Below are positions 23,766 to 35,593 of a stretch of 64,000 nucleotides of DNA, piece by piece. The DNA lies in contig OU342632.1 of the NCBI GenBank assembly GCA_910589415.1, forward strand, positions 45,993,341 to 46,057,340. The letters run 5' to 3'. The first letter of the stretch is position 1. Each line of letters opens with the position of its first letter. The notes below the pieces were generated by a model. That model had not been told where the DNA came from. It saw only the letters and a program-made list of their open reading frames with translations, and searched no databases. Source of the stretch: Malachius bipustulatus. Lineage: Eukaryota; Arthropoda; Insecta; Coleoptera; Melyridae. Position numbers and translations under genes: made by a program.

Positions 23766-26319
23766 ATAGCTTCTTATAGTCGAGTATGTATCCACTTGAT
23801 TTACGCAAACAACAAACAACCAGGAAGCCTTTTAATATTAATTGGAGCTTATTGTGAATGTTCAATCTCGGAACTGGTTAACTCGTCACGAGCCAGGTTA
23901 AAATTAAGTGGCTTGACAGAAAAGCTTCATTCTTTAATTTCCATCTAATCGAAGGTCTGACGGCGGAAATAAATGGATTCGACCTGTACAGAATCTGGGT
24001 TGAATTGAATTATGTACCAACTACATTAGAGAAGAAATTACATGTACAATAATTGGACTCTCAAGTGTTTCACATGTGGATACTCCTTTGAAAAATTAAC
24101 CATGAAGTGAATTAATGTCAAATCTAACTACGGTTTTGCTGGAGTTTTACCTTCCAGAAGCTGCGAACTGGTTTAAACTGCTAAAATAAGATAGCAGGTA
24201 AAAAATCATAGCTACTTCGCAATAAAAAACTGCATAATAGGAAAGTTAAATTGAAGAACGACAACGACAAATATAGACATGTCGTGTGTTTGATTCTGTA
24301 GATACACATCAGTAGCTGTAAGGAACGGGCTATTCAATTGCGACTTTCCTAAATAAGGCTTATGGAGCCCTAATAATAAATACAGCTAGATGTGTGTTTG
24401 AACGAACAGGCTCGGCTGCAGGATTGCAGCAGCAGAATATAGCGAGTAAAAGCTATTCGCCAATCGCCAATCGATTCGTTTGCCTTATTCTGCAGAGACA
24501 AGTCAGAATGTCTGTGATGAACTACCGGTTCACTTGCCTCCGCTTTAAGATCAAAGTTACAGGCTCAAGCTGTGCTATTATTTTAAATTCCTTGGAGAAT
24601 TAGGTTTGAGTTTTTGGGCTCAAACAAAACAGCTGTAATAACATTTTTATATTAAATATTTGAAAGCCTGAAAAGTCGAAAGTTCACACACGATGCACGC
24701 AAACTATTTTCAATACAAATATGAAAGTTTTCTTTCACAAGAACAAATATGGTCAGGAATATCGAATCTTGAAGTGATGGAAATTTTCAGCTCAAGTTAA
24801 AGTAAAAGTTGGTTGAAGATGATGGTTTTCAGGATTCACCAAAATGTGACAAGACATAATCTTTAGAACTACTGAAATTTATCACTCGCATTTTGTGACT
24901 TTTCAAAAGAGTGTGGTGAGCGCAGTGAGCGTAAGCAACATACACCTCCAGTTGTAAGGTTTGGATCTTTATTTTATTCTGCTTTGGAAAAAAATCACCA
25001 GGTAGATAATTTTTGCCAAAGTCTCTGGATCTGGAAGAAGTTATTTTTGGGCGTCTTTGTCTTTAGTCTAGAATCTAGAGGGTTAGAGTTTGAATCAATT
25101 CTTAGCATGCACTTGACAGGATTTGAATTGTCCGCAATGGTTGACTTCCTAATAATCTTCAAACTACTAACTTATGGTTGTTACACAAAAATTCATAGAA
25201 GTGAAACTGATATATCTCATAGACTGAGTTGTTCAAGGAGCTCCGTGATGCAGTATGGTTATTAAGACCTATGCCTACGGTAACGAAGCCCAAGATCGTG
25301 AGTTCAATACTGGCTCGCCCCCCCCCCCACCATTTTTCAGATTATTTTCGAATGTAGGTATATCAGAAATATAATCGGCGAAAATGGCTTTACCTTTTAA
25401 CAGTGTCGTCCAAACTTCTTTTTTGAATATGGGGCTTAACTATTAAGTATATGATTGATTACATAGCTTTGTGTTGTTTCATACGAAACCGTTTCTTCAA
25501 ACAAGACGAGGTCGAAGTTAATTGATCGCAGTAATTATTAAAACATTTCCAGACTTTAGATGTCAGAAAATTGTCTTCCGCAGATGAGTTACAATACAAG
25601 AAAGTATAACAATTTAACCACGCAACTTCTTCAGTACGAAAAGCAATTATTTTGTGATTACTCATACGCTTAATATACCCGGGTAAATTCCTTGTTATAT
25701 GCTGTAAAATTTACAGGGTGTCCTCTACAAATTAATTGTTTTAATCAGGCTTATTTCATTTTAAACATCTACTCAGACAAAAGCAAAAAAGCTTTCAATA
25801 AAAAGATCGAACTCAAACTATGTACCTAATATGACCAAATTTAATTTACTTTTTAACAATAGTTTCTTGTATTAAATTAGCGTTTCGGAAAAGTTCATGT
25901 ATCTAGTTTGGCAGTTTCTACACTACTTGAAAATTGAACACTGCGCTTGCGCTCCGATTCTCAAAAAATCCCTCCAACCTAGGCACCACAGAACTTGGTA
26001 CCGTTGAAATAAGCGATTCCAGTCCTTGGGTGTTGCTGTAAAAATTGAAACCATAAAAGCACGTGCGCTGTGATGGAGATTCTAAATTAACAATGATATA
26101 ACTCTCAAAAACCCTCCCAGACTCATTGCGCTACAAAATTTGGCAAGGACTCTCCAGTCATTTATTACTGTTGAATACAGGCGATTCCAGACTGGGTCCT
26201 TGTGTGTTGCTGTAAAAAAATCGAAAATATAATAGCAGGATGCAATTTGTATCCTCCTCATGTTGCAAGCATGGGGAAACATAGCCAATTCCGAGGGGTT
26301 CACCCGTTGTCTGGGGAAA
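23766..26319. other. Intergenic; includes a tRNA-like relic and a short tandem duplication
   Basis: At 25236-25330 degenerate A-box (tgatgcagtatgg) and B-box (gagttcaatac) sequences are followed by a C homopolymer, possibly an old SINE. At about 25955-26075 and 26102-26240 an imperfect ~150-bp tandem duplication is visible (shared 'gcgattccag' and 'gtgttgctgtaaaaa'). No gene is recognised. Confidence 0.4.
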
Positions 26320-27034
26320 AAAGCTCCACGTCAATGAAACAGTTATTCCACTCGTTTGTTGATTCAGTAAAAATAACGTTTTTGAAGGCGTCGACTGTCT
26401 TCTGGAGACCGAAACCTTTGACCACGCAGTCCGTTCTTGATTTTCGGGGAGGTAAAGCCATCGCTGGGATTTGGGTCGGAACTGTACGGAGGATGGTCTA
26501 ACAATTCGACGTTTTGTTGCGGTAAAAACTCAATTGTGTTGCGAACTGTGTACCAAGTTGCATTGTCCTTGGTGGAGAATCATTCTTCGTTCGGGGTTGG
26601 TTGTTCGAAGCTCAGCGATGACTTCCTGCAAAAAATGGTTTTATACCAATCGGTAGTAACAGTTCTTTGATATTGCAGAGTTGATACATGACATATTTTG
26701 TTGAGACAAATGTCGCGACCATCTTTTTGGACCCACTTCGAGAACGGATGACTTTTGTTTGTTTTTCCTCACCTTTGAACACCCAAACAAACGACCGGCG
26801 TTTATTTTCTGGTTGAAATAAGTAAACTCACGATTCATCATTGCACTAACGATGATGTACCCGATTTTAGAGTTTTTTGCGTTGAAGGGGTCTTTAGTTT
26901 CTTAAAACCAGAATTTTTTGTATTGAGGTCTTTGAAATACCCAATGATACCCCAATCTCGCGATATGGCACCTGTCGATCTACCTTGATGAGCTTGCGCA
27001 CAGCGTCAACGTTTTCTTGGGTGACTTCCGCCAT
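26320..27034 (-). pseudogene. Mariner-like transposase relic
   Basis: Read from 27034 on the minus strand, the start MAEVTQENVDAVRKLIKVDR and then YREIGVSLGIS match the N-terminal helix-turn-helix of mariner transposases. Further on, fragments in different frames give the DNA-cleavage region: DNATWYTVRN, VELLDHPPYSSD (catalytic Asp positions) and KIKNGLRGQRF, then DAFKN and TNEWNNCF near the end. At least three frameshifts or stops break it. The middle is shortened, with about 240 codons spanned against about 345 in intact mariners. Terminal repeats were not found. Non-functional. Confidence 0.8.
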
Positions 27035-28821
27035 TCAAAAAATATTTTGTACGGTTAGGGTGAAGTAGGATCTACTTGTCTGAAAAAATTCTTTACAAAA
27101 AATTCTTTATCTATTATGTAATTCTAATTTTGAAAGTTTTTTTTTATGAATCACAGAATTATTTAATCGAATCAACGAAAAGTCATAAAATCCTAGCTTA
27201 ACAGTCAGTAAGATTGTTGAGTAATTAGTTAAGTAATTCAACGATGCCCTGCAAAATGATTTTCCGTTTTCTGTATCAGTTTCTCATCTTTGAACTTGTC
27301 GACTTTCACAGCGAAGCAATCTATGTAGCAAAATTCAATAACGCAAGGCGAGAGTTATTTGTAGATTGATTTGTAGTTCAAAGTTCTCTTAAAAGGGTGC
27401 AACTTTTTCTGGTAGAGTGGGAAGTTTATACTCTCCATTAAACTATTTCACTTCTACCATAGAGAAAAATAATAAAAGAGAGAACGCGATTACACGCGAT
27501 TACAAAAAAAAATTATTATCGATAAAATCGATAAAATATAATTTTTTACTTTTGATTATTTTCTGTTTCAGAACACGACGCATTGCGCCTTCATATCATC
27601 CTATTGCCGAGGTTTTCTCACAAAATGCTACCAATTTATTTTGGTATTTATCGATGCCACAATGTAGCACCAATTTTCTAAGCATTTTTTCCCCATTGCT
27701 GAATTAATTGGGAATAATATATCTCTTCGTCTGATTGCTCTTTCCCTTTTAAGATCCTGAGAAAATATACCTACGGTAAGCAAGACGAGAAACGTTTGCA
27801 TTAACGTAAGGGATTCTTTAAGCTGCTGCCTGTTAAAAAAAATGGAAAAAGTTCCATTGCTTTAATAATATTCACATCAGGACATCCGACCTTCAGGCAA
27901 AAATATTAAAGAAGAAATGAATGAATGTCATGTGAAACATGCCATTCACTGATGTTGTGCTGTGAGTAGAGATTGTTGGCACGTGTTTCGTCCTGTTTGA
28001 GATTCATCAGTAAAATGTATCTTACATCTACCAACACAAGATTTTTGATTATTTTGATTTAGATTTCAAAAATATTAAATCAAGTCTCTAGCTCGTAAAG
28101 CATTTATACAAAAAAACCGACAACTTGGACAAAATGTGGACAAAAATCATATTTTTTAAGCCTATGACGAACATTATTCCTTTCATCCCTTAAAAGATAT
28201 GGGGATGAGGGATGAGGTTAATTATGAAAAATAACAATCAAGGTAGTTTATGATATTTTCTGATGCATGGTGGGAATCGCATAAAAAAGCAATAAAAATA
28301 TTTTCAGGAAGCCGAATTAGGTATTTGGGTCATTATAACTGCATTATGAATTCTGAAGTCAACACACAGTACAAATTTGTTCATTCATTGAGAGGATAGA
28401 ATGAGAAGATGACAACCTATATAGGTTTATATGTTAGAATTAATATTTGGCAATACGTTAGAGCTCTCTAATCCTCCTAGGAAACTTGTTCATGGACAGG
28501 GCTGCTCCTTCTCTTCTCCAGGCTAAGTAGGCAAAATCTCGTGAGAAACATCAGCTGAGAATACCCAACAGGCAGATATACATGATCAATCTTATACTAC
28601 AGGGATTAATGAACGGCGCTGTCCTGAAACGTAATCTTATCTGCCTAGTAACCAGTTCCAGGAGTGAATACGATCGAATTCTATTACTCTAAACGAAATA
28701 ACTCGATTTGTAAAATTTGCCAAATTTCGTCTCATTAATAAGTGTTTTCCATCCACTGCCAAGATTGGGCAGTGTTTCACTTACCCAATCTTTCTTACAG
28801 AATTAACAAGGTGAAAATATA
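27035..28821. other. Intergenic, no gene recognised
   Basis: The 96-codon ORF at 27417-27707 has no domain or splice context. Nothing else is supported. Confidence 0.45.
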
Positions 28822-29018
28822 CAAGGTGCTCATTTATCTGGAGACCTACAAATACATCAAAAAATAACGGATCAGATCAAAAAAGTTGGTAAAAAAGTTG
28901 TTCGTCTGATGGAAGGAGGACAGGGGGACTTCGAAATCTTAAAATGAGAACCCATTTTGTTGATCCGACACGTAGTTTTTGAAATATTTGAATGTCTCCA
29001 GATAAAATGAGCTCTCTG
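28822..29018. mobile_element. Small TA-flanked MITE
   Basis: The left end CAAGGTGCTCATTTATCTGG pairs imperfectly with the right end CCAGATAAAATGAGCTCTCTG. TA borders both ends. About 197 bp, non-coding. Confidence 0.6.
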
Positions 29019-29188
29019 TATTTGGCCTGTTTATTCTTAGATCAGCTGCAAAATAACACGTGTACCGAAATACTCTTTTTCATGTACTTAACAAAAATCT
29101 GCTTTTTATTTATGGAAATATTTGAACATTTTCAAATTATCTTCGGATAGGTGAAAAACACTTGCCTACATATTTGTCAAAAAGTATC

Positions 29189-29637
29189 TGTACAGGCAAT
29201 TATCATTGTTAATTTCTTTGAATATTAAAGTCGTAAATTCGCGGTAAATCAAAAGCCATACAGGTTCGATCTCCGAATGGCGCCGAGAAGATAAGAGGAG
29301 ATATCCCCGCTCCTCATGAAAAGGAAGAGGAAGAAGGCCTCTCGGCGGAGACCCAACCCGGCACGGTATCATATTGCATTCGAAAATCATTGCATTCGAA
29401 AAATCTCTCGCCTATCGTTAGTCAAAGTGTCATTACTCATTAGATTACCTATTCCGAAATTTGTGTCTATGAAATCATCCCGCCAGAATACTAGTGACTC
29501 CAGAAAACACTCATCCAGTCAAGCTCCATACGACCCGGACACCAGGTAGGTGCCATTCAGTTTTTTTCTATTGTTTCTGTATGGCTCGGTTTATTTTTGG
29601 TTAATTCTAGTTTACAATTTATGCCTATTTAGGTACA
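29189..29637 (+). repeat. 5' LTR of BEL/Pao element
   Basis: TG start at 29189 and probable CA end at 29636-29637. Positions 29189-29626 equal 35156-35593. The 77-codon ORF inside it is found in both LTRs and is not a gene. Confidence 0.85.
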
Positions 29638-30131
29638 TTTTCTGGTCCTTCGAGCCGGATTTCTACCAGCAAAGTAGTTAAAATTAATAATTCATCAATT
29701 CATTCGATGTGAAAAATTCGCTATTCGTAAATCATTATTAGAACTCACATAAAAATATACCTACCTACCGGTTTTCAAATCGTTCGACGGGCAGATCGGC
29801 TGGAAAGTGTTATCAGACCTCGCCGGTGTACTCGTTATCATTTAATTTACTTTCGCAGAGAATAAAATAATTCAATAATTCTTTAGTTTATTATCTTTAG
29901 CTGTTCATTATTAATAAATCTATGAAAAGTGATTCAGGGTGGAACTGTTATTTAATACAATAGGAATTAAATAAAATTTAGCATAAATTATTACTTATAA
30001 CTAAGTATCCGTTTTTCAATAATTGAAGTAATATTCCTACAACTTTGAAAATTTTTCAAAATTAAGTCTTTGTTTATTAGTAATTATTTCATTAGCTGAT
30101 TCTAATAAATAAATAAATAAATAGTTTCAAA

Positions 30132-33100
30132 ATGACCATTAAAAATCTTAGTAAGAACCGAAAAGTCTTTGTAACCCGTATAGTAGAAACTTATAATTGG
30201 GGCCTGAAGGCGAAAACCGATCAGACTCAAGTAAATCTTTTTAAAGCATCATACGATCATTTGGAAGCGACATATGAAGAATTTAAAGAAATTCATAATC
30301 AGATTGTAGGCCTGATAGAAACCGATGAAGACTTTGCGGCACATGACGTTGTTAGGAGAGATACCGATAAATATTATTATTTAACTAAAGCTTTGTTTAT
30401 GGAAATCTGTGCAACACAACCGGTGGTAGAATCAAACCTAGTTCGTGAGAGTAGTAATAGAGAAGTTAGGTTACCCAAACTTACTGTGCCAGTTTTCAAT
30501 GGAGATCTTCGTAAATGGCCCACATTTTACGATATTTATCGTTCATTAGTTCATGAAAATGCCTCGCTGACTAATATTCAGAGATTTCAGTACCTTGTTT
30601 CGTTTTTGGAAGGCGAACCATTGAATATTTTAAGGTCTATTCCTACGCTTGATTCAAATTACAGTATAGCTTTTCAAACTTTGTTAGATCGTTATCAAAA
30701 CAAACGCATTTTAGCTACATCTTATTGGAATACCATCACCAAAGCACCGGCCTTGAAAACTAGTTCGGGAAAAGATTTGAGAAATCTCCTAGACACATTT
30801 TCAGAAAATATATCAGCTTTAGAAAACTTAAAATTTCCTGTGAAGCATTGGTGTTTTGTTCTATTCAATATTTTACTACAAAAGCTAGATAACGATACAA
30901 GAACTGCATTCGAAGTAGAATACAGTAGGGTCGATCTTCCGACGTTTGTAAATCTGAAAGATTTTTTGACGAACCGATGTAAAGCTTTGGAGTCTCTTCA
31001 ATACATGCCCTCGCATACTAATCCTATTAGTAAAACTTCTAAATATCAACCCTATTCTTCGTCAGCTAATTTAAGAAATAACTCGGGTCATCAAAGTTCC
31101 CAATTTGCTTCAGCCTTTGTTGCCAATACTAATGCTCAGCCGTATACTAAGCATCTGCAAAATTCAAACTTCGCTACAAATAGTTCATTATCTAAGACAA
31201 CACAAGACTTTACGGAAATCAGTAAATGCAGACTTTGTAGTAATCATTCACATCCATTGTCACAGTGCCCTGTATTCATTTCTAAGAATCCAAGCGATCG
31301 TTACGCATACCTCAAGCAACAGAATGCTTGTTTAAATTGTCTTCGATTCAATCACCTATTAAAAGATTGCCCCTCAACATATAACTGTCGAATTTGCCGC
31401 TATCGGCACCACACTATGGTGCATTTATCGCAACCATCTGATTCTTATCGTTCGAATAATAAATCTTCGCAGAAACCTAGCTTTGTTCAGCAAGCACAAC
31501 CTAGCTTTGTTCAACAATCACAACCTAGCTTTGTTCAGCAAGCACATCAAGGAGCACCTCCAAGTGTGTCTCAAGGTACCTACCAAAATGTAGCTCAAAA
31601 TTTGAATCAGAACGTTATACCTCAAAATAGCTCGAATGTTAATTGCGGTTGTACGTCTTTATCGAATTCTAGACCTCATACAACTATTCTTTTGTCTACC
31701 ACAACGGTGGAAGTTTTGGATGCTTGGGGAAACTACCAAAGGGTTAGAGCTGTTTTGGATTCTGCTAGTCAGGCGAACTTCATTAGCCAGAGATGTTTAA
31801 GTCGATTAGGATTACCTAAGCAGGGACACTCTGTATCCATTCTAGGCTTGAATCAGTCTTCGTCTATCGCCAAAGGCGTATCAACTTGTTGTGTCAAACC
31901 AGTTGGAGAAAATTTACCTACATTTTCAGTCGAGGCCTTGGTCTTACCAAAGGTATGTTCCGACATGCCAGCAGTTAAAATAAACCCGAAAAATTGGTCC
32001 CATATTTCCAATCTAAAACTGGGCGATGAATCGTTTCACGTCCCCGCTCCTGTCGATATGTTATTCGGGGCCGACGTCTATGCAAAAATTCTCAAATCGG
32101 GGCGTGTCATAGGACAGGATGGCCAGCCAAGTGCTTTCGAGACGGTCTTCGGTTGGGTTTTGCTAGGGAAAACTCAAGACACTTGCTCCACCCCTGTAAC
32201 AGTAGAGACTTATTTCACTTCCTTCGAACCCTCACTTGATTCCACCATTCGAAAATTTTGGGAACTGGAGGCCATTGCGCCAAAAGTTTATAAATCTCCT
32301 GAAGATCAAAAATGTGAAAACATATATCAAAACACTACCGTTCGTGACAGTTCTGGTCGTTTTATCGTTGATTTACCTTTTCGCTATGAGAATCCAAATT
32401 TAGGAGACACTTACACATTAGCTCACCGTTGTCTATTGTCATTAGAATCGAAACTTAGAAAACGTCCGGATTTAAAACTTCAGTATGACGATTTTATGAG
32501 GGACTATTTAAAGAATGGTCACATGTCATTGATCTTAGAGGATACTCCCAGACCTTCAGAGGCAAGTTATCTTCCGCATCTTTGTGTCGTTAATCCTAGT
32601 AAAGCAACTACCAAGCTTCGGGTGGTTTTTAATGCTTCTGCCAAGGGATCCAAGGGCTTAAGTCTGAACGATGTCCTTCTAACGGGCTCTAAGCTGCAGA
32701 GCGATATTTTAGAGGTCTTACTCAGGTTTAGATTTCATCATGTAGTATTCTTAGCTGATATAAAACAAATGTATTTGCAGATTCTTGTGAATACAAATCA
32801 TAGAAAGTTCCAACGATTACTTTGGCGTTTTAGTCCCGACCAGCCAATTCAGGAATATGAGTTAAACTGTGTTACCTTCGGCGTTAGTTCCAGTCCATAT
32901 TTAGCCATTCGCACTATAAAAGAGCTGGCAACTCGTGAAAATGAGAAATATCCAGAGGCGGCAAAAGTTCTTCGCGATAACATCTTTATGGATGACATTT
33001 GTGCTGGAAGCTCCACTGTAGATGGTGCCTTATCTTTGAAGCAGGATTTAATTGCCCTACTAAAATCCGGAGGCTTTGAACTCAGGAAATGGGCAAGCAA

Positions 33101-34601
33101 CTGCCCACAATTTCTCTCAGGGTTATCCCCCACGGATTGTCAAATGCCGGTTTCCCTTGATAAGGAGGAACCTACTTCGATCAAGGTATTAGGGTTGCAG
33201 TGGAACCCATCTTCTGATTCATTTTCATATTCATGTCACCCTGCTAACAAGCCCTGCACTAAACGCAATATCCTTTCTGAAATCGCCAGAATCTATGATC
33301 CGTTAGGATTTTTGTCTCCGGTGACCTTCCTAGCTAAGCACATAATGCAGAGGCTGTGGATTTCGGGAGTGAATTGGGACGAACTTCCTTCACAAGCTAT
33401 TATAGATCTTTGGACCAATTTTCGAGGTGAACTCTCATGTCTTTCGCATATATCGCTGCCTCGCCACTCCTTTAGTAATAATATGCAACGCTGTCAACTT
33501 TTTGGGTTCTGTGATGCATCCGAAAAAGGTTATGCAGCCGCAGTATACCTACGCATAGAGACTCCGGGAAACATAGTCAAAGTTTCCTTGGTAGCCGGAA
33601 AGTCGAAAGTCGCACCACTTCGCACGACATCGTTACCTAGACTCGAGTTGTTGGGAGCCGCGCTCCTAGCAGACGTACTTGATTTTGTCATTCGAACCTA
33701 TTCTTCATTAGTTACCATACACGAATCTTTCGCTTTTTCGGACTCGCAGGTGGTCTTAGCATGGATAGCATCTTCACCACATCTTTGGAAGACCTTTGTC
33801 GCTAACCGGGTAAGCCATATTCAAGAGACGATCCCGAACGTCCCTTGGTACCACGTAGCTTCCTTAGAAAATCCGGCAGACTGTGCCAGTCGCGGTTTGA
33901 CACCAGGAAATCTATTGACGCATCCCTTGTGGTTTAAAGGTCCCGCTTGGATGTCTTCAATGATTCCTGAAGAGAAATTCAAAAGAATTCCTACCAAGGA
34001 CGACGAATTAGTTGCGGTTCGTCTCGAAGAGAAGCCGGTAGTCCTTTCCATAGTGATGGAAGATCATTTTCTCGACCACTTACTGGATCGAATTTCTAGC
34101 TTATCAAAGATTCAACGAATCGTTTCTTATTGTCTTCGATTCGCGTATAACGTTCGAAACGCAATTGAACGTCATTCGTCATCTCTCTCTTCTTTGGAAT
34201 TGCAAAAATCCATGTTAGTTCTTGTCAAAAGAGTTCAAGAACAATCTTTTTGTGATATAATATCGCAAATCAAAAACAATCAACTTTTACCAAAGCCACT
34301 TCGCAAGCTCGCTTTGTTCTTAGATAAAGAAGGTTTCGTCAGAGTGGGCGGACGCCTACGCAATGCGGAGCTTCCATTCGAAACCAAACATCCTCTACTC
34401 TTACCTCGTACTCATCGATTCACAGAGATGCTAATCGAACAAATTCATCGAGAAAATTTGCATCCGGGAGTAAATACTGTACAGTATCTCGGTGAAATCT
34501 CATTTGTATCGGGTTATAGGAAACCAAATTTTAACATTCGAAGAGCTTTCCACACTTTTGGCCCAGATAGAAGCGTTGTTGAACTCGCGACCGCTTTGTG
34601 A
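30132..34601 (+). CDS. BEL/Pao Gag-Pol polyprotein, C-terminally disrupted
   Basis: An open frame of 1489 codons. A Gag region (DUF1759-like, about residues 115-215, with FNGDLRKWPTFYD) is followed by cysteine/histidine knuckles (about 365-435), a retropepsin-like protease with VLDSASQ near 541, reverse transcriptase with LADIKQMYLQI near 875 and FMDD near 952, an RNase H with FGFCDASEKGYAA near 1127, and the start of the integrase with its zinc-binding HPGVNTVQY near 1443. Just after that motif the frame leaves the family sequence, because the D,D,E core has been deleted at about 34487, and runs 38 residues into a wrong frame. Everything upstream is open, so Gag, protease, RT and RNase H could still be made. 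Confidence 0.9.
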   Translation: MTIKNLSKNRKVFVTRIVETYNWGLKAKTDQTQVNLFKASYDHLEATYEEFKEIHNQIVGLIETDEDFAAHDVVRRDTDKYYYLTKALFMEICATQPVVESNLVRESSNREVRLPKLTVPVFNGDLRKWPTFYDIYRSLVHENASLTNIQRFQYLVSFLEGEPLNILRSIPTLDSNYSIAFQTLLDRYQNKRILATSYWNTITKAPALKTSSGKDLRNLLDTFSENISALENLKFPVKHWCFVLFNILLQKLDNDTRTAFEVEYSRVDLPTFVNLKDFLTNRCKALESLQYMPSHTNPISKTSKYQPYSSSANLRNNSGHQSSQFASAFVANTNAQPYTKHLQNSNFATNSSLSKTTQDFTEISKCRLCSNHSHPLSQCPVFISKNPSDRYAYLKQQNACLNCLRFNHLLKDCPSTYNCRICRYRHHTMVHLSQPSDSYRSNNKSSQKPSFVQQAQPSFVQQSQPSFVQQAHQGAPPSVSQGTYQNVAQNLNQNVIPQNSSNVNCGCTSLSNSRPHTTILLSTTTVEVLDAWGNYQRVRAVLDSASQANFISQRCLSRLGLPKQGHSVSILGLNQSSSIAKGVSTCCVKPVGENLPTFSVEALVLPKVCSDMPAVKINPKNWSHISNLKLGDESFHVPAPVDMLFGADVYAKILKSGRVIGQDGQPSAFETVFGWVLLGKTQDTCSTPVTVETYFTSFEPSLDSTIRKFWELEAIAPKVYKSPEDQKCENIYQNTTVRDSSGRFIVDLPFRYENPNLGDTYTLAHRCLLSLESKLRKRPDLKLQYDDFMRDYLKNGHMSLILEDTPRPSEASYLPHLCVVNPSKATTKLRVVFNASAKGSKGLSLNDVLLTGSKLQSDILEVLLRFRFHHVVFLADIKQMYLQILVNTNHRKFQRLLWRFSPDQPIQEYELNCVTFGVSSSPYLAIRTIKELATRENEKYPEAAKVLRDNIFMDDICAGSSTVDGALSLKQDLIALLKSGGFELRKWASNCPQFLSGLSPTDCQMPVSLDKEEPTSIKVLGLQWNPSSDSFSYSCHPANKPCTKRNILSEIARIYDPLGFLSPVTFLAKHIMQRLWISGVNWDELPSQAIIDLWTNFRGELSCLSHISLPRHSFSNNMQRCQLFGFCDASEKGYAAAVYLRIETPGNIVKVSLVAGKSKVAPLRTTSLPRLELLGAALLADVLDFVIRTYSSLVTIHESFAFSDSQVVLAWIASSPHLWKTFVANRVSHIQETIPNVPWYHVASLENPADCASRGLTPGNLLTHPLWFKGPAWMSSMIPEEKFKRIPTKDDELVAVRLEEKPVVLSIVMEDHFLDHLLDRISSLSKIQRIVSYCLRFAYNVRNAIERHSSSLSSLELQKSMLVLVKRVQEQSFCDIISQIKNNQLLPKPLRKLALFLDKEGFVRVGGRLRNAELPFETKHPLLLPRTHRFTEMLIEQIHRENLHPGVNTVQYLGEISFVSGYRKPNFNIRRAFHTFGPDRSVVELATAL

Positions 34602-35016
34602 GCAAAGCTCAGATCCGAACGATTTGTCCTCTCTAACTCCAGGTCATTTCTTGACCATGGAGGCTTTGAATTCTTGTCCTGACCCAGACCTCTCCCATTT
34701 AAAATTAAATACTTTGTCACGTTGGCAGTTAGTTCAACGTCTTCACTCAGATTTTTGGAAACGCTGGAAGACGGAATATTTGCATACCCTGCAACAGCGT
34801 TCAAAATGGACACAGCCATCTACCGAAATAAAACTGGGTACTTTGGTCTTAATAAAAGATGAAACCAGATCTCCATTGAATTGGACACTGGCTAGGATAG
34901 TGGCTGTACATCCCGGTCAAGACAAGCAAGTTCGCGTAGCCACAGTTCGAACACAAACCGGGCTCCTCAAGCGTCCGGTAGTGAAATTGTGTCCTCTGCC
35001 CTTGCAATCACAGTAA
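34492..35016 (+). pseudogene. BEL/Pao integrase C-terminal fragment
   Basis: A separate frame gives the end of the BEL integrase: a segment with LLNSRPL, then the DUF5641-like domain with LTPGHFL, FWKRWKTEYL and the final VRTQTGLLKRPV. It is out of frame with Gag-Pol and lacks the catalytic core, about 200 or more residues short. Its ATG at 34492 is not a real start; the piece is the remnant downstream of the deletion. Confidence 0.85.
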
Positions 35017-35155
35017 ACTCTTTGAATCACTTATCATTAATCTTTTGTTTATGTTTCTTTAGGATGGTATATTTTTTTTTGGGTTTTCTCTAATATTGAA
35101 ATATTTTAATTAGTTTCTTTGGGATTATAAAACATTCGTTTTAGTGGGCGGAAAA

Positions 35156-35593
35156 TGTACAGGCAATTATCATTGTTAATTTCTTTGAATATTAAAGTCG
35201 TAAATTCGCGGTAAATCAAAAGCCATACAGGTTCGATCTCCGAATGGCGCCGAGAAGATAAGAGGAGATATCCCCGCTCCTCATGAAAAGGAAGAGGAAG
35301 AAGGCCTCTCGGCGGAGACCCAACCCGGCACGGTATCATATTGCATTCGAAAATCATTGCATTCGAAAAATCTCTCGCCTATCGTTAGTCAAAGTGTCAT
35401 TACTCATTAGATTACCTATTCCGAAATTTGTGTCTATGAAATCATCCCGCCAGAATACTAGTGACTCCAGAAAACACTCATCCAGTCAAGCTCCATACGA
35501 CCCGGACACCAGGTAGGTGCCATTCAGTTTTTTTCTATTGTTTCTGTATGGCTCGGTTTATTTTTGGTTAATTCTAGTTTACAATTTATGCCT
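35156..35593 (+). repeat. 3' LTR of BEL/Pao element
   Basis: Identical to 29189-29626 over 438 bp. After 'atttatgcct' the two copies diverge, so the real 3' border is within a few bases to about 11 bp of 35593. Confidence 0.85.

Larger units (their letters stand above)
29189..35593 (+). mobile_element. BEL/Pao LTR retrotransposon, integrase-deleted
   Basis: Two direct repeats of at least 438 bp that begin TGTACAGG flank a Gag-Pol gene. The 438 bp are identical by eye between the two LTRs, which implies a recent insertion. A primer-binding-site-like TGGTCCTTCGAGCC lies at 29643, just after the probable TG...CA end of the 5' LTR (29637). A purine-rich tract (gtgggcggaaaa) lies directly before the 3' LTR. 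The 3' LTR departs from the 5' LTR for the last ~11 bp, and no 5-bp target duplication is visible (gtatc before the element). The integrase catalytic core is deleted. It sits in the first lysozyme inter-gene gap. Confidence 0.9.

Noticed and set aside
29316..29549. 77-codon ORF, found identically at 35283-35516
   Set aside because: It lies inside the BEL/Pao LTRs and has no domain; it is duplicated only because the LTRs are.
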